A DNA stretch of 15,112 nucleotides from a bacterium UBP3_UBA3054 (GTDB lineage: Bacteria; Auribacterota; UBA3054): contig DFCM01000051.1 of NCBI GenBank assembly GCA_002366995.1, positions 1,508-16,619 of the forward strand. The letters run 5' to 3'. Positions within the stretch are counted from its first letter, which is position 1; the number at the start of each line of letters is the position of its first letter. The translations under genes were made by a program, and so were the position numbers. This document shows, piece after piece, positions 1-6,696 of this stretch. The notes under the pieces are model-generated. The model was given only the letters and a program-made list of their open reading frames with translations, did no database searches and was not told the origin of the DNA.

Positions 1-1
1 C

Positions 2-31
2 GTAGTCCGTGAGCGAGGGATATGTGCTTAG
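2..31 (+). other. possible 3' tail of an upstream gene
   Basis: Frame 2 is open from the window edge to a TAG at 29-31, giving nine residues ending RERGICA. This could be the end of a gene cut by the window, or chance. The rest of the lead region (32-92) holds a short inverted repeat, TGTGC/GCACA around 25-41, with no T-tract after it. I see no RNA gene or terminator there. Confidence 0.15.
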
Positions 32-92
32 CTCGCACAACACGCGTAATTGTGAGCCGGGGGCATACGACAACTTTGCTTTGCTGCTAGTA

Positions 93-101
93 TGGTAAAA
101 T
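93..101 (+). promoter_or_regulatory. extended -10 promoter, leaderless start
   Basis: TGG followed by TAAAAT (96-101) fits an extended -10 (TGn-TAnAAT). No good -35 lies 16-18 bases upstream. Counting seven bases from the last T of the -10 puts the expected transcription start on base 108, the A of the downstream ATG. The six bases between -10 and ATG contain no ribosome binding site, so a leaderless mRNA is inferred. Confidence 0.6.
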
Positions 102-107
102 ATTGGC

Positions 108-947
108 ATGAGATTTATCGTCAGTCTGCTAGCTTTGCTCTTCGCGATGTCCGCTTTTTCGGCCGGACAAAGAGACACGCGCATATCCGGCCGCGTCATC
201 AAAGGATTGGGCATAGAGGACGACAAGTTCGCGGAACTTCCCGTCCAGTCCTTGCCGAAGGACGGGTTCATAGTTGACACTTACCAGATCCTGCCGATAG
301 ACGGAAGCAACGGCTTTTACCAGATCTGGGACGAAGTGCATCTCGACGAAACGGACGGGTTGGTGAAATTACTGAGAAGCGACGCGGAATCGAACGCGCT
401 TTGGCAAATAACGCTCAATGATTTTTCAGGTACGCAGCGCCACCCCAGGATGCTGAATTTTCCTGACGGAACGCTTCTGACGGCCTGGGAGAGCGCAAGC
501 GCCGGAACGAACAACGTGAACATCTGGTGCATGCGGATAGACGGCGAAGGAAACGCCCTCTGGCCGCTTCCCGGCGTTTTGTCATGCGCTCCGCGCAACC
601 AGAAAAACGTGAGCCTGGCCTGCTTGTGCGACGGGGGAATCGCGGCTGTCTGGGAAGATTACCGCAACGGCGATTCGGACATTTATTTCCAGGAGATACT
701 GCCGGACGGGAGCCCTGTCTACACGCCGGACGGCGTGGCCATAGAAAAGGTGGAGGGAGCCCAGCTGAAGCCCGGGTTTATCCTGGACGAGCAAGGGTTC
801 GCTAAAAAGCTTTGCTGGGAAGACCACAAGGATCTCAATTATCCCATCTGCATGGTCACGATAGATCTGGACGATCTGTCCGTTCCGGAAGCGGGCGCGC
901 TTCCTCTTTTGTTATCCCTTCTTTTCCTTTTGAGAAGGAAAGGCTAG
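108..947 (+). CDS. secreted repeat protein with a PEP-CTERM-like tail
   Basis: A 279-residue protein of unknown function. Residues 1-19 form a signal peptide: a short basic start, a hydrophobic core and a likely cut after AFS-A. The middle holds a repeat in which a hydrophobic strand leads to Trp-Glu-(Ser/Asp). The Trp residues are at 127, 182 and 237, exactly 55 apart, with a possible earlier unit at W74. Between them lie Gly- and Asp-rich turns such as YRNGDSDIY. This resembles beta-propeller blades, but three or four units are too few for a closed propeller. The C-terminus has VPEAG (259-263), a 12-residue hydrophobic stretch and RRKG, the layout of a PEP-CTERM sorting signal with Ala in place of the second Pro and a short membrane segment. 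Export and processing by an exosortase-like enzyme is an inference; none is encoded here. The ATG at 108 is set by the promoter spacing and signal peptide. Confidence 0.75.
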   Translation: MRFIVSLLALLFAMSAFSAGQRDTRISGRVIKGLGIEDDKFAELPVQSLPKDGFIVDTYQILPIDGSNGFYQIWDEVHLDETDGLVKLLRSDAESNALWQITLNDFSGTQRHPRMLNFPDGTLLTAWESASAGTNNVNIWCMRIDGEGNALWPLPGVLSCAPRNQKNVSLACLCDGGIAAVWEDYRNGDSDIYFQEILPDGSPVYTPDGVAIEKVEGAQLKPGFILDEQGFAKKLCWEDHKDLNYPICMVTIDLDDLSVPEAGALPLLLSLLFLLRRKG

Positions 948-1987
948 AACTTCAGATCCAGCATCATCTCGAAGCGGCCGCTCTCGACTTTCGTTTTCTG
1001 GTTTTCCCAGGCTTCCGTGAGATGGAAATAGGGCGGCTTGTCGTCGACCTGGACTTCCAAGTCGAGATTGGCGTCATGGAGGGTGGCCGCCGGAATGGAA
1101 ACTTTCTTGTTTTTGATATCCGTAGATTTAAGGTCCAAGCCTCTTAACTGCAGTTTCACCACGCCGGGCAGCATGTTTTTGCCCTCGAAGCGCAGCTCTC
1201 CTTCCGCGGAGAAGCGGCCTTTAGTTATTTCCCAGTTGCCGTAGTTTTCCGGAACGAGCTCGCCAATTACTTCCGCCGGCAGGTCTTTCAGCAGAAATTT
1301 CAAGACCTTTGTGCTCACGTCTGTCGAGAGCTCGCCTTGGAAGACAGCTTCGGGATATTCCCTGAGTTTCATAAGCCAGGATGACTGCGGGTCCTCGGCC
1401 AGTTCCTGCGGCACGGCCAGATTGCGTCCGGTCACTTCGACCACGTCCCAAACGATGGGCTTCGTCCGTCCCTGGAAGATCACCGTTCCGCCATCAATGC
1501 GGGCGTCCTTGATGTAGAGAGGTTCTTTGCCTTTTTCGTTCTTCGACAAAAGGTAGGGGAGTTTTCCCAATTCCACTTTTTCCGCTGAGTAATTCAAAAC
1601 CGAGCCGCTTTTGGCGATCGGCACGAAGGACTTTTTCCCGGAAATAGCGCTAAGCAAATCGCAGGGCGCCGCCAAAGTGACGTTGGTGGCGGAAAGAAAA
1701 ACGGTGCGCCGGCCTTTCATCAGCTCGCTCTCGTCTAAGGTCATCTCCACCCTTTCGACGTAAGCCGTGAAGCCCAAAACGGGGTCGACGGCTTTGACTT
1801 GTTCGAAGACGGCCTCGGCTTTCGGCAGATCAAGGTCCAGCGAACCTATTTCAAGGGGCATTCCTTTTTCAGCGGAATAGGAAGTCAGCTTTTCCTTGAC
1901 GGCCAAATTGTCAAGAACGCCAACGGCAATGATAATGCCGAGCAGCAAAAGGGGAACGATGACCAGAATGGCTTTCAGAACGCGCAT
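944..1987 (-). CDS. AsmA-like membrane-anchored protein
   Basis: A 347-residue protein with one N-terminal membrane segment (about residues 5-27), followed by a long beta-rich region outside the cytoplasm. It alternates hydrophobic strands and turns, and includes the AsmA/DUF748-style phrase IKDARIDGGTVIFQGR around residues 159-174. Proteins of this broad family are linked to outer-membrane assembly and lipid transfer; this copy is much shorter than AsmA or TamB. I assign it by overall style, not by a decisive motif. It starts 44 bases after the fabF stop on the same strand with no terminator between, so it is probably co-transcribed with fabF and may serve the envelope with the lipid genes. 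The upstream AGG is a weak ribosome binding site. Its stop overlaps the stop of the convergent gene at 108-947. Confidence 0.6.
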   Translation of the reverse strand: MRVLKAILVIVPLLLLGIIIAVGVLDNLAVKEKLTSYSAEKGMPLEIGSLDLDLPKAEAVFEQVKAVDPVLGFTAYVERVEMTLDESELMKGRRTVFLSATNVTLAAPCDLLSAISGKKSFVPIAKSGSVLNYSAEKVELGKLPYLLSKNEKGKEPLYIKDARIDGGTVIFQGRTKPIVWDVVEVTGRNLAVPQELAEDPQSSWLMKLREYPEAVFQGELSTDVSTKVLKFLLKDLPAEVIGELVPENYGNWEITKGRFSAEGELRFEGKNMLPGVVKLQLRGLDLKSTDIKNKKVSIPAATLHDANLDLEVQVDDKPPYFHLTEAWENQKTKVESGRFEMMLDLKF

Positions 1988-2031
1988 AAGGCCTAAATCG
2001 GGGGCTTTTGGATAAAGAAGAGGAAACTATA

Positions 2032-3282
2032 TCAGTCCAGGGGATAACGGGCCGTCAAAACGGAAGCGTTGTGGCCGCCGAAACCGAAGGAGTTACTGAG
2101 CGCGTATTTGATCTCGGCCTTTCTGGCGACGTTCGGCACGCAGTCCACGAGGCATTCCGGATCCGGCTCTTCCTGGTTGATGGTCGGAGGAACAAGGCTG
2201 TTGTTCATGGCCAGAAGCGTGGCGATGAGCTCGATGGCGCCCGCCGCGCCCAGCGTATGGCCGGTCATGGATTTCGTGGAACAGAGCATGACTTTCGTGT
2301 CTTCGCCGAAGAGGCGCTTGACAGCCATGACTTCCGAGATGTCGCCCAAGTGCGTGGAAGTGCCGTGGGCGTTGATATAGTCGATCTGATCAGTCGTGAC
2401 GCCGCCCTGTTCGAGGGCTTTGCGCATTGCGATCTCGGCGCCCCGGCCTTCCGGATGGGGGGCGACCATGTGATAAGCGTCCGCGGACATGCCGACGGCC
2501 TTGATCTCGCCATAGATCTTGGCGCCGCGCTTAAGAGCGTGCTGAAGTTCCTCAAGAACTACTACGCCGGAACCTTCCGCGATAACGAAACCGCAGCGCT
2601 TCTTATCGAAGGGACGGCTGCCTTTTTCAGGCTCGTCGTTGAAGCCGGTGCACAGCGCTTTCATGGAGCAGAAGCCCGCCAAGCCCATGGAGACGATGCC
2701 CGCTTCCGCGCCGCCGGTCACCATAACGTCGGCGTCGCCGAACATGATCGCTCGGAAAGCGCTGCCGATGGCATGGCTCGCCGTGGCGCAGGCGGAACTG
2801 ACGCTGTAGTTGGGGCCCTGGGCGTTATAGCGGATGGAAACGATACCGGAAGCGATATCGCTGATGAGCATGGGAATGAAGAAGGGGGAGACGTACCTGG
2901 CGCCCTTGTCGAGCAGCGTACGGTACTGGTCTTCGAAAGTCTTCATGCCGCCGATGCCGGAACCGATGATGACGCCGAACTTGGAAGGGTCCTCGTTCTC
3001 GGGAACGATGGCGCTGTCGGCTACGGCCTGGCTGGCCGCGGTGACGGCGAACTGCGCGACGCGGTCCATGCGCCTCGCTTCTTTGCCGTCGATGTATTCG
3101 GTCGGATCGAAATCCAGTACCTGTCCGGCGATCTTCGAGGGATAAGGTTCAGGATCGATAATGGAAAGCTTAGTGATACCGCTTTTGCCAGCGGCAAGAT
3201 TCTGCCAAAAATCAGACACTTTGTTTCCCAGCGGGGAAACAACACCCATACCAGTAACAACTACGCGGCGCGTGGTATCCAT
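2032..3282 (-). CDS. fabF: beta-ketoacyl-ACP synthase II (FabF)
   Basis: FabF condenses malonyl-ACP with a growing acyl-ACP in the cytoplasm, the elongation step of type II fatty-acid synthesis. The 416-residue protein opens with RRVVVTGMGVVSPLGN. It carries the full Cys-His-His triad: C165 in SSACATASHA, H306 in NAHGTSTHLGD and H342 in KSMTGHTLGAAGA. The C-terminal NSFGFGGHNAS (397-407) forms part of the active-site wall. Length is normal for FabF. The ATG at 3282 is preferred to an in-frame upstream start at 3339 because it begins the conserved domain and has GGAGAG five bases upstream. The upstream start would also lie within the terminator hairpin region. It is downstream of acpP but separated from it by an intrinsic terminator, so its expression probably depends on read-through or on a weak promoter of its own. 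Confidence 0.96.
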   Translation of the reverse strand: MDTTRRVVVTGMGVVSPLGNKVSDFWQNLAAGKSGITKLSIIDPEPYPSKIAGQVLDFDPTEYIDGKEARRMDRVAQFAVTAASQAVADSAIVPENEDPSKFGVIIGSGIGGMKTFEDQYRTLLDKGARYVSPFFIPMLISDIASGIVSIRYNAQGPNYSVSSACATASHAIGSAFRAIMFGDADVMVTGGAEAGIVSMGLAGFCSMKALCTGFNDEPEKGSRPFDKKRCGFVIAEGSGVVVLEELQHALKRGAKIYGEIKAVGMSADAYHMVAPHPEGRGAEIAMRKALEQGGVTTDQIDYINAHGTSTHLGDISEVMAVKRLFGEDTKVMLCSTKSMTGHTLGAAGAIELIATLLAMNNSLVPPTINQEEPDPECLVDCVPNVARKAEIKYALSNSFGFGGHNASVLTARYPLD

Positions 3283-3292
3283 ACTCTCTCCA

Positions 3293-3320
3293 ATATTAAA
3301 GACAAAAAAGGGGAGTTCAA
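3293..3320 (-). promoter_or_regulatory. weak candidate promoter for fabF
   Basis: On the minus strand TTGAAC (3315-3320) lies 16 bases before TAATAT (3293-3298). The -35-like part sits in the 3' arm and loop of the acpP terminator hairpin. The predicted start near 3286 would remove most of the GGAGAG ribosome binding site, which argues against it. It also lacks the TG extension seen at other promoters in the window. Confidence 0.25.
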
Positions 3321-3334
3321 AGCGAACTCCCCTT
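3304..3334 (-). terminator. intrinsic terminator between acpP and fabF
   Basis: Read on the minus strand, an 11-bp perfect stem (arms 3324-3334 and 3308-3318, core GGGGAGTTC/GAACTCCCC) with a five-base loop runs into a six-T tract (3304-3309). No T-tract follows on the plus strand, so it acts on minus-strand transcripts. It lies 14 bases beyond the acpP stop and would lower fabF transcription relative to acpP. Confidence 0.9.
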
Positions 3335-3347
3335 GGCAAAATAGCGT

Positions 3348-3599
3348 TTACTGCTGCTGTTTTTCGGCCAATTTGGCATCGATGAAGCGGACGGCGTCAC
3401 CGACGGTTTTGATCTTTTCGGCCTCTTCGTCGGGGACGGGGGCTTCGAATTCTTCTTCGAGAGCCATGACGACTTCCACGAGGTCCAGGCTGTCAGCGCC
3501 CAGATCGTCTGTGAAGTTGGCGTCTTCCGTGACTTCCTCCGGCTTGACGCCGAGCTGTTTCACGATGATGTCCTTGACTTTTTCAAACGTTGTAGCCAT
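3348..3599 (-). CDS. acpP: acyl carrier protein
   Basis: An 83-residue acidic helical protein that carries acyl chains on a 4'-phosphopantetheine arm during fatty-acid synthesis. The attachment site is S37 in the conserved GADSLDLVE. Helix 1 (FEKVKDIIVKQLGV) and the acidic recognition helix after Ser are typical, and length is near the usual 76-80 with a short Gln-rich end. A strong AAAGGAG lies six bases before the ATG, in contrast with the absent or weak sites of neighbouring fab genes, which suits a very abundant protein. It lies 47 bases after fabG and is followed by a strong terminator. Several TA-rich bases upstream (TATAAT at 3636-3641) could provide an extra promoter. Confidence 0.97.
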   Translation of the reverse strand: MATTFEKVKDIIVKQLGVKPEEVTEDANFTDDLGADSLDLVEVVMALEEEFEAPVPDEEAEKIKTVGDAVRFIDAKLAEKQQQ

Positions 3600-3635
3600 G
3601 TTTTTCTCCTTTGTAGGTATGATAAAACTATATTG

Positions 3636-3641
3636 ATTATA
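3636..3641 (-). promoter_or_regulatory. candidate -10 box for acpP
   Basis: A perfect TATAAT on the minus strand lies in the 47-base gap between fabG and acpP. It has neither the TG extension nor a recognisable -35. If used, it gives a leader of about 30 bases containing the AAAGGAG ribosome binding site. Confidence 0.35.
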
Positions 3642-3646
3642 AAAAA

Positions 3647-4399
3647 TTACATTACCATTCCGCCGTCCACTACGATGACCTGCCCGGTGATGTAAGAGGA
3701 CAGATCGGAACAGAGGAAGAGTGCGGTATTTGCTATGTCGTTGGGTTCGCCGAACTGCTTCAGAGCGACCAGCTCGAGCATTTTGGCCTTGACTTCGTCG
3801 GGAAGGACTTCCGTCATTTTGGTCTTGATGAAGCCCGGGGCGATGGCGTTGGCGGTGATGCCGCGGCTCGCCAGCTCTTTCGCCGTGGTCTTCGTAAGCG
3901 CGATAAGGCCGCCTTTGCTGGCGGAGTAGTTCGCCTGGCCGGCGTTGCCGATAAGGCCGACGATACTGGCCATATTGACGATGCGGCCGCTTCTCTGCTT
4001 CATCATGATGCGGGCGACGGCTTTCGTGCAGTTGAAGGCGCCCTTAAGGTTGACTCTCAAAACGGCGTCCCACTCGTCTTCGCCCATCCTTATGAGCAGC
4101 GTGTCTTTCGTTATGCCGGCGTTGTTGACGAGAATGTCCAGGGAGCCGAAGTCGGACTGGATCTTCTCCATCAGAGCCTGCATATCGGCAAGATTCGAGA
4201 CGTCGCCGGCGTAGCCTTCGGCCTTGACGCCTAGAGCCCTTACGGCCGCAACGGTCTCAACTGTAAATTCTTCTTTCAATTCCACCACGGCGATGTTAGC
4301 GCCGGCTGAGGCCAGTTTAAGGGCGATGGAAGCGCCTATGCCGCGGCCAGCGCCGGTGATAACGGCTGTCTTGGAACTTAGATTGATTTCGTATGCCAT
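3647..4399 (-). CDS. fabG: 3-oxoacyl-ACP reductase (FabG)
   Basis: FabG reduces beta-ketoacyl-ACP to the hydroxyacyl form with NADPH, the first reduction of each elongation cycle. The 250-residue short-chain dehydrogenase shows GAGRGIG (16-22) for cofactor binding, NNAG (92-95), and the catalytic set N117, S145 (NMAS), Y158 and K162 (YSASK). The C-terminal GQVIVVDGGMVM is characteristic. The ATG at 4399 opens MAYEINLSSKTAVITG. A TTG three codons upstream (4408) is possible but adds nothing conserved. No ribosome binding site is visible before either start. An extended -10 box lies just upstream, so fabG may have its own start site besides read-through from fabD. Confidence 0.96.
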   Translation of the reverse strand: MAYEINLSSKTAVITGAGRGIGASIALKLASAGANIAVVELKEEFTVETVAAVRALGVKAEGYAGDVSNLADMQALMEKIQSDFGSLDILVNNAGITKDTLLIRMGEDEWDAVLRVNLKGAFNCTKAVARIMMKQRSGRIVNMASIVGLIGNAGQANYSASKGGLIALTKTTAKELASRGITANAIAPGFIKTKMTEVLPDEVKAKMLELVALKQFGEPNDIANTALFLCSDLSSYITGQVIVVDGGMVM

Positions 4400-4423
4400 A
4401 ATTTTCAAGTATTATTTAGGAAT

Positions 4424-4432
4424 ATTATACCA
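4424..4432 (-). promoter_or_regulatory. extended -10 promoter upstream of fabG
   Basis: Minus strand TGG followed by TATAAT (4424-4429) in the 43-base gap between fabD and fabG. There is no convincing -35. The expected start is near 4417, giving a leader of about 18 bases without a ribosome binding site. It matches the form of other promoters in the window. Confidence 0.45.
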
Positions 4433-4442
4433 AAACGGTCCC

Positions 4443-5357
4443 TCAGATGCTAGCAAGCTCATCAAGCTTGCCGCAAGTTTGCGTTTTAGCTTCTCTGTCG
4501 ATTTTTTTCGCGAGCCCGCAGAGCACGTTGCCGGGGCCGCATTCCAAACTGATTTCCGCTCCCAATGCCGCGATGGCGCGGAAGTCGTCCTCCCAGCGCA
4601 CGCTCTCCACTATCTGGCGTCCGAGCAGGGACGCGAAGTCGGCGTCTTCGGGATACATGCCGCCCAGCACGTTGGAAGCGACGGGGAAATTGGCTTTCTG
4701 CCACTTGGTCTCTTTCAGGAGGGGAAGCAGTTTTTCCCTGGCTGGATCCATGAAGGGGGAGTGGAAAGCTCCGCCGACCGCGAGGGGAATGACGCGCCTG
4801 GCGCCCGCCGCGATAAGTTCGTCCTGGGCTTTCTCGATGCTCTCTTTGGCGCCTGATATGACGATCTGCCCGGGGCAGTTGAAATTGGCGACGTAGAGGG
4901 AAGGATACTTGGCGCAGATGTCCTTTACCACGGCGCCGTCCAGCTGAAGGACGGCGGCCATGGAGCCGGAGGCCTTTTCGGCCGCTTCCTGCATGAAGAG
5001 CGACCTGGAGCGCACGAGCTCAAGCCCTTCCTCAAACGAGAGAACGCCCGCGGCCGTAAGCGCCGAGTATTCGCCCAGGCTCAAACCGCCCGCGGCGACG
5101 ATCTCGAGATCGGGCTTCTTTTCCTTCAGCGCGGCGAAAGCCGCCAGGGAAACGGTGTAGATGGCGACCTGGGTTATGTCGGTCCTCTTCAGGTCTTCTT
5201 CCGGACCTTCGAAGACGGTCTTTAGAAAACCTTCGCCCATAAGAGCGGAGGCTTTGTCAAAAATATTTTTCGCGGCCGGGGAATTTTCAAAGAGATCCTT
5301 GCCCATGCCGACGTACTGAGCGCCCTGGCCCGGGAAAAGCAAAGCGATTTTTGTCAT
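4443..5357 (-). CDS. fabD: malonyl-CoA:ACP malonyltransferase (FabD)
   Basis: FabD moves the malonyl group from CoA to ACP, supplying extender units for FabF. The 304-residue protein starts KIALLFPGQGAQYVGMG, with Q11 as an oxyanion-hole residue. The nucleophile is S93 in GLSLGEYSAL, R118 (RSLFMQ) binds the malonyl carboxylate and H199 (GGAFHSPFM) completes the Ser-His pair. The motif reads GLSLG, not the more common GHSLG; the Leu before the nucleophile also occurs in other bacterial FabD proteins as far as I recall, so activity is expected. The start codon overlaps the plsX stop in an ATGA, implying translational coupling; the upstream ribosome binding site is weak. Confidence 0.95.
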   Translation of the reverse strand: MTKIALLFPGQGAQYVGMGKDLFENSPAAKNIFDKASALMGEGFLKTVFEGPEEDLKRTDITQVAIYTVSLAAFAALKEKKPDLEIVAAGGLSLGEYSALTAAGVLSFEEGLELVRSRSLFMQEAAEKASGSMAAVLQLDGAVVKDICAKYPSLYVANFNCPGQIVISGAKESIEKAQDELIAAGARRVIPLAVGGAFHSPFMDPAREKLLPLLKETKWQKANFPVASNVLGGMYPEDADFASLLGRQIVESVRWEDDFRAIAALGAEISLECGPGNVLCGLAKKIDREAKTQTCGKLDELASI

Positions 5358-6373
5358 GATCTTTCAATTTCTTGGGGTTGAATTAGCGCTTCCGCGATGT
5401 AGCGGTTGAGGTCGTGGGCAACGATCTCCTGGGCGCGGAAGATGGCGGCGCACAAGGCGTCCGCGTGGGAATTGCCGTGGGCTATTATGCAGGTCCCGTT
5501 CACGCCGAGCAAAGGAGCGCCTCCGAACTTCCTGACGTCGAAGTGGCGCCTGATCTGCTGGGCGGGCGACTGGGAGAAAAAGCTGGCAAACAGCCTCGCG
5601 AAGCCGTACTTGTTGCTTTGCGGGTGACTGACCATCGTCTGGATGCCGCTCGCCATGCCTTCCATGACTTTCAGGGCGACGTTGCCGACGAAACCGTCGC
5701 AGACGATGACGTCGACCTTGCCGAGGAAAATGTCCTGGCCTTCCACATTGCCGTAAAAGTGCAAAGGAGAGTTCTTCAGAAGCGCGTGCGCTTCCCTCGT
5801 CTCCTTGTTGCCTTTCTCATCCTCCTCGCCCACAGACAAAAGGCCCACCACGGGATGGGTCTTTTTAAGGACGTGCCTGGCGTAGCAGGCGCCCATTTTC
5901 GCGAACTGCACGAGGTTGTGCGCCTTGCAGTTCACGGTCGCTCCGGCGTCTAAGAGAACTGTCGCGCCGAAAGGACCGGGGATAAGAGTGGCGATCGCCG
6001 GCCTGTCCACGCCCGGCAGAAGCTCCCACTCCATAAGGGCGGCGGCGGCCAGGGCGCCGGTGTTGCCGGCTGAGACGATAGCGTCGACTTCCCCTTTGGC
6101 TGCCATGCGCGTGGCGACGGCAATGGAGGAATCGCGCTTTTTTCTCAAGGTGACGGCGGGGGACTCGTTCATCTCCACGTTCTGGGAGGCGTGGATAACT
6201 CTAACAGGGGCGTTGCTGGCGTTAAGGTCTGAAAGGCAGGCCTCTATGCGCTCGGCGTCTCCCACCAGGATGATGTTAGCTTCAGAGTCGCCGCTGGCAA
6301 GGTATTTTAGGGCGCCAGCGACGATCTCGTTGGGGGCGTAATCGCCCCCCATAGCGTCAACGGCAATACGCAT
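5354..6373 (-). CDS. plsX: phosphate acyltransferase (PlsX)
   Basis: PlsX converts acyl-ACP and phosphate to acyl-phosphate, the donor used by PlsY in the first acylation of glycerol-3-phosphate. It is a peripheral membrane enzyme. The 339-residue protein starts with the family signature MRIAVDAMGGDYAP and contains DAIVSAGNTGALAAAA, the DAGATVNCKAHNLVQFA block, the NVEGQDIFLG stretch, DVIVCDGFVGNVALK and the final GGAPLLGVNGTCIIAHG. Length is normal. The ATG at 6373 is chosen over a TTG four codons upstream because it begins the conserved signature. No ribosome binding site is visible; instead the ATG adjoins a short inverted repeat. It lies 21 bases after rpmF, the common rpmF-plsX order, and overlaps fabD by four bases. 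Confidence 0.96.
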   Translation of the reverse strand: MRIAVDAMGGDYAPNEIVAGALKYLASGDSEANIILVGDAERIEACLSDLNASNAPVRVIHASQNVEMNESPAVTLRKKRDSSIAVATRMAAKGEVDAIVSAGNTGALAAAALMEWELLPGVDRPAIATLIPGPFGATVLLDAGATVNCKAHNLVQFAKMGACYARHVLKKTHPVVGLLSVGEEDEKGNKETREAHALLKNSPLHFYGNVEGQDIFLGKVDVIVCDGFVGNVALKVMEGMASGIQTMVSHPQSNKYGFARLFASFFSQSPAQQIRRHFDVRKFGGAPLLGVNGTCIIAHGNSHADALCAAIFRAQEIVAHDLNRYIAEALIQPQEIERS

Positions 6374-6385
6374 TGCGTAACGCAA
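6373..6385 (-). repeat. small inverted repeat at the plsX start
   Basis: TTGCG-TTA-CGCAA is a perfect five-bp inverted repeat with a three-base gap. The last base of its 3' arm is the A of the plsX ATG. It could form a small hairpin over the start in mRNA, but it is short enough to be chance. Confidence 0.4.
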
Positions 6386-6394
6386 AGAAAGGAA

Positions 6395-6583
6395 TTATTC
6401 GGCGACGGTAGCCAGAGCGATCACGCGGCGGCCTTTGTAGAAACCGCACTTCGGGCAGACCACATGGGGCTGCTTCTCATAGCCGCAATTGGAGCAGGCC
6501 TGAGTCTGGGGCTTCGTTAAGGAGTCGTGCGTGCGGCGTTTGTCGCGGCGGGTCTGAGAATGTCTGCGTTTTGGATTTGCCAT
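6395..6583 (-). CDS. rpmF: 50S ribosomal protein bL32
   Basis: A 62-residue basic protein of the large ribosomal subunit. It begins MANPKRRHSQTRRDKRRTHD, the usual bL32 opening. It keeps four zinc-ligand cysteines, C30-x2-C33 and C43-x2-C46, so this is the zinc-containing form and not the Cys-free paralogue made under zinc limitation. It is the first gene of the lipid cluster and precedes plsX, an arrangement widespread in bacteria. The DUF177 (yceD) gene often found just upstream is absent. The leader is about 42 bases; the ribosome binding site (GTGAG) is weak. Confidence 0.97.
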   Translation of the reverse strand: MANPKRRHSQTRRDKRRTHDSLTKPQTQACSNCGYEKQPHVVCPKCGFYKGRRVIALATVAE

Positions 6584-6631
6584 AAAAATCTCACTTTTTG
6601 TTGTTTATTTCATTTTTAATTGTGAATAGAG

Positions 6632-6660
6632 ATTGTACCATAACCGCCCCCATAAGTCAA
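6632..6660 (-). promoter_or_regulatory. sigma-70-type promoter of the rpmF-plsX-fab cluster
   Basis: On the minus strand TTGACT (6655-6660) is followed by a 17-base spacer and TACAAT (6632-6637), with TGG extending the -10. This is the best promoter in the window, one mismatch from consensus in each box. The expected start is near 6625. Its -35 sits next to the upstream part of the divergent promoter at 6682-6690, so the two could compete or share a regulator. Confidence 0.85.
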
Positions 6661-6681
6661 AGCCAAGCCTATTGGAAAATT

Positions 6682-6690
6682 TGCTAAAAT
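6682..6690 (+). promoter_or_regulatory. extended -10 promoter of the lipoate ligase gene, leaderless start
   Basis: TGC followed by TAAAAT (6685-6690), no convincing -35. The predicted start, seven bases after the last T, is 6697, the A of ATG. The six bases between contain no ribosome binding site. Spacing is the same as at 93-108, so a leaderless mRNA is inferred. Confidence 0.6.
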
Positions 6691-6696
6691 TTGACC

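Noticed and set aside
25..41. TGTGC/GCACA inverted repeat as a terminator or RNA gene
   Set aside because: The stem is only five base pairs, with no T-tract after it and no tRNA-like or other known RNA pattern around it.
3283..3339. Longer fabF reading frame beginning at 3339
   Set aside because: The extra 19 residues are not part of the family, the frame begins within the terminator hairpin region, and the ATG at 3282 has a good ribosome binding site.
2008..3636. 542-residue open frame on the plus strand opposite fabF and acpP
   Set aside because: It is antisense to two genes with complete active-site motifs, has low-complexity Arg/Gly/Ala/Asp composition and no recognisable domain; it is a shadow of GC-rich codon use.
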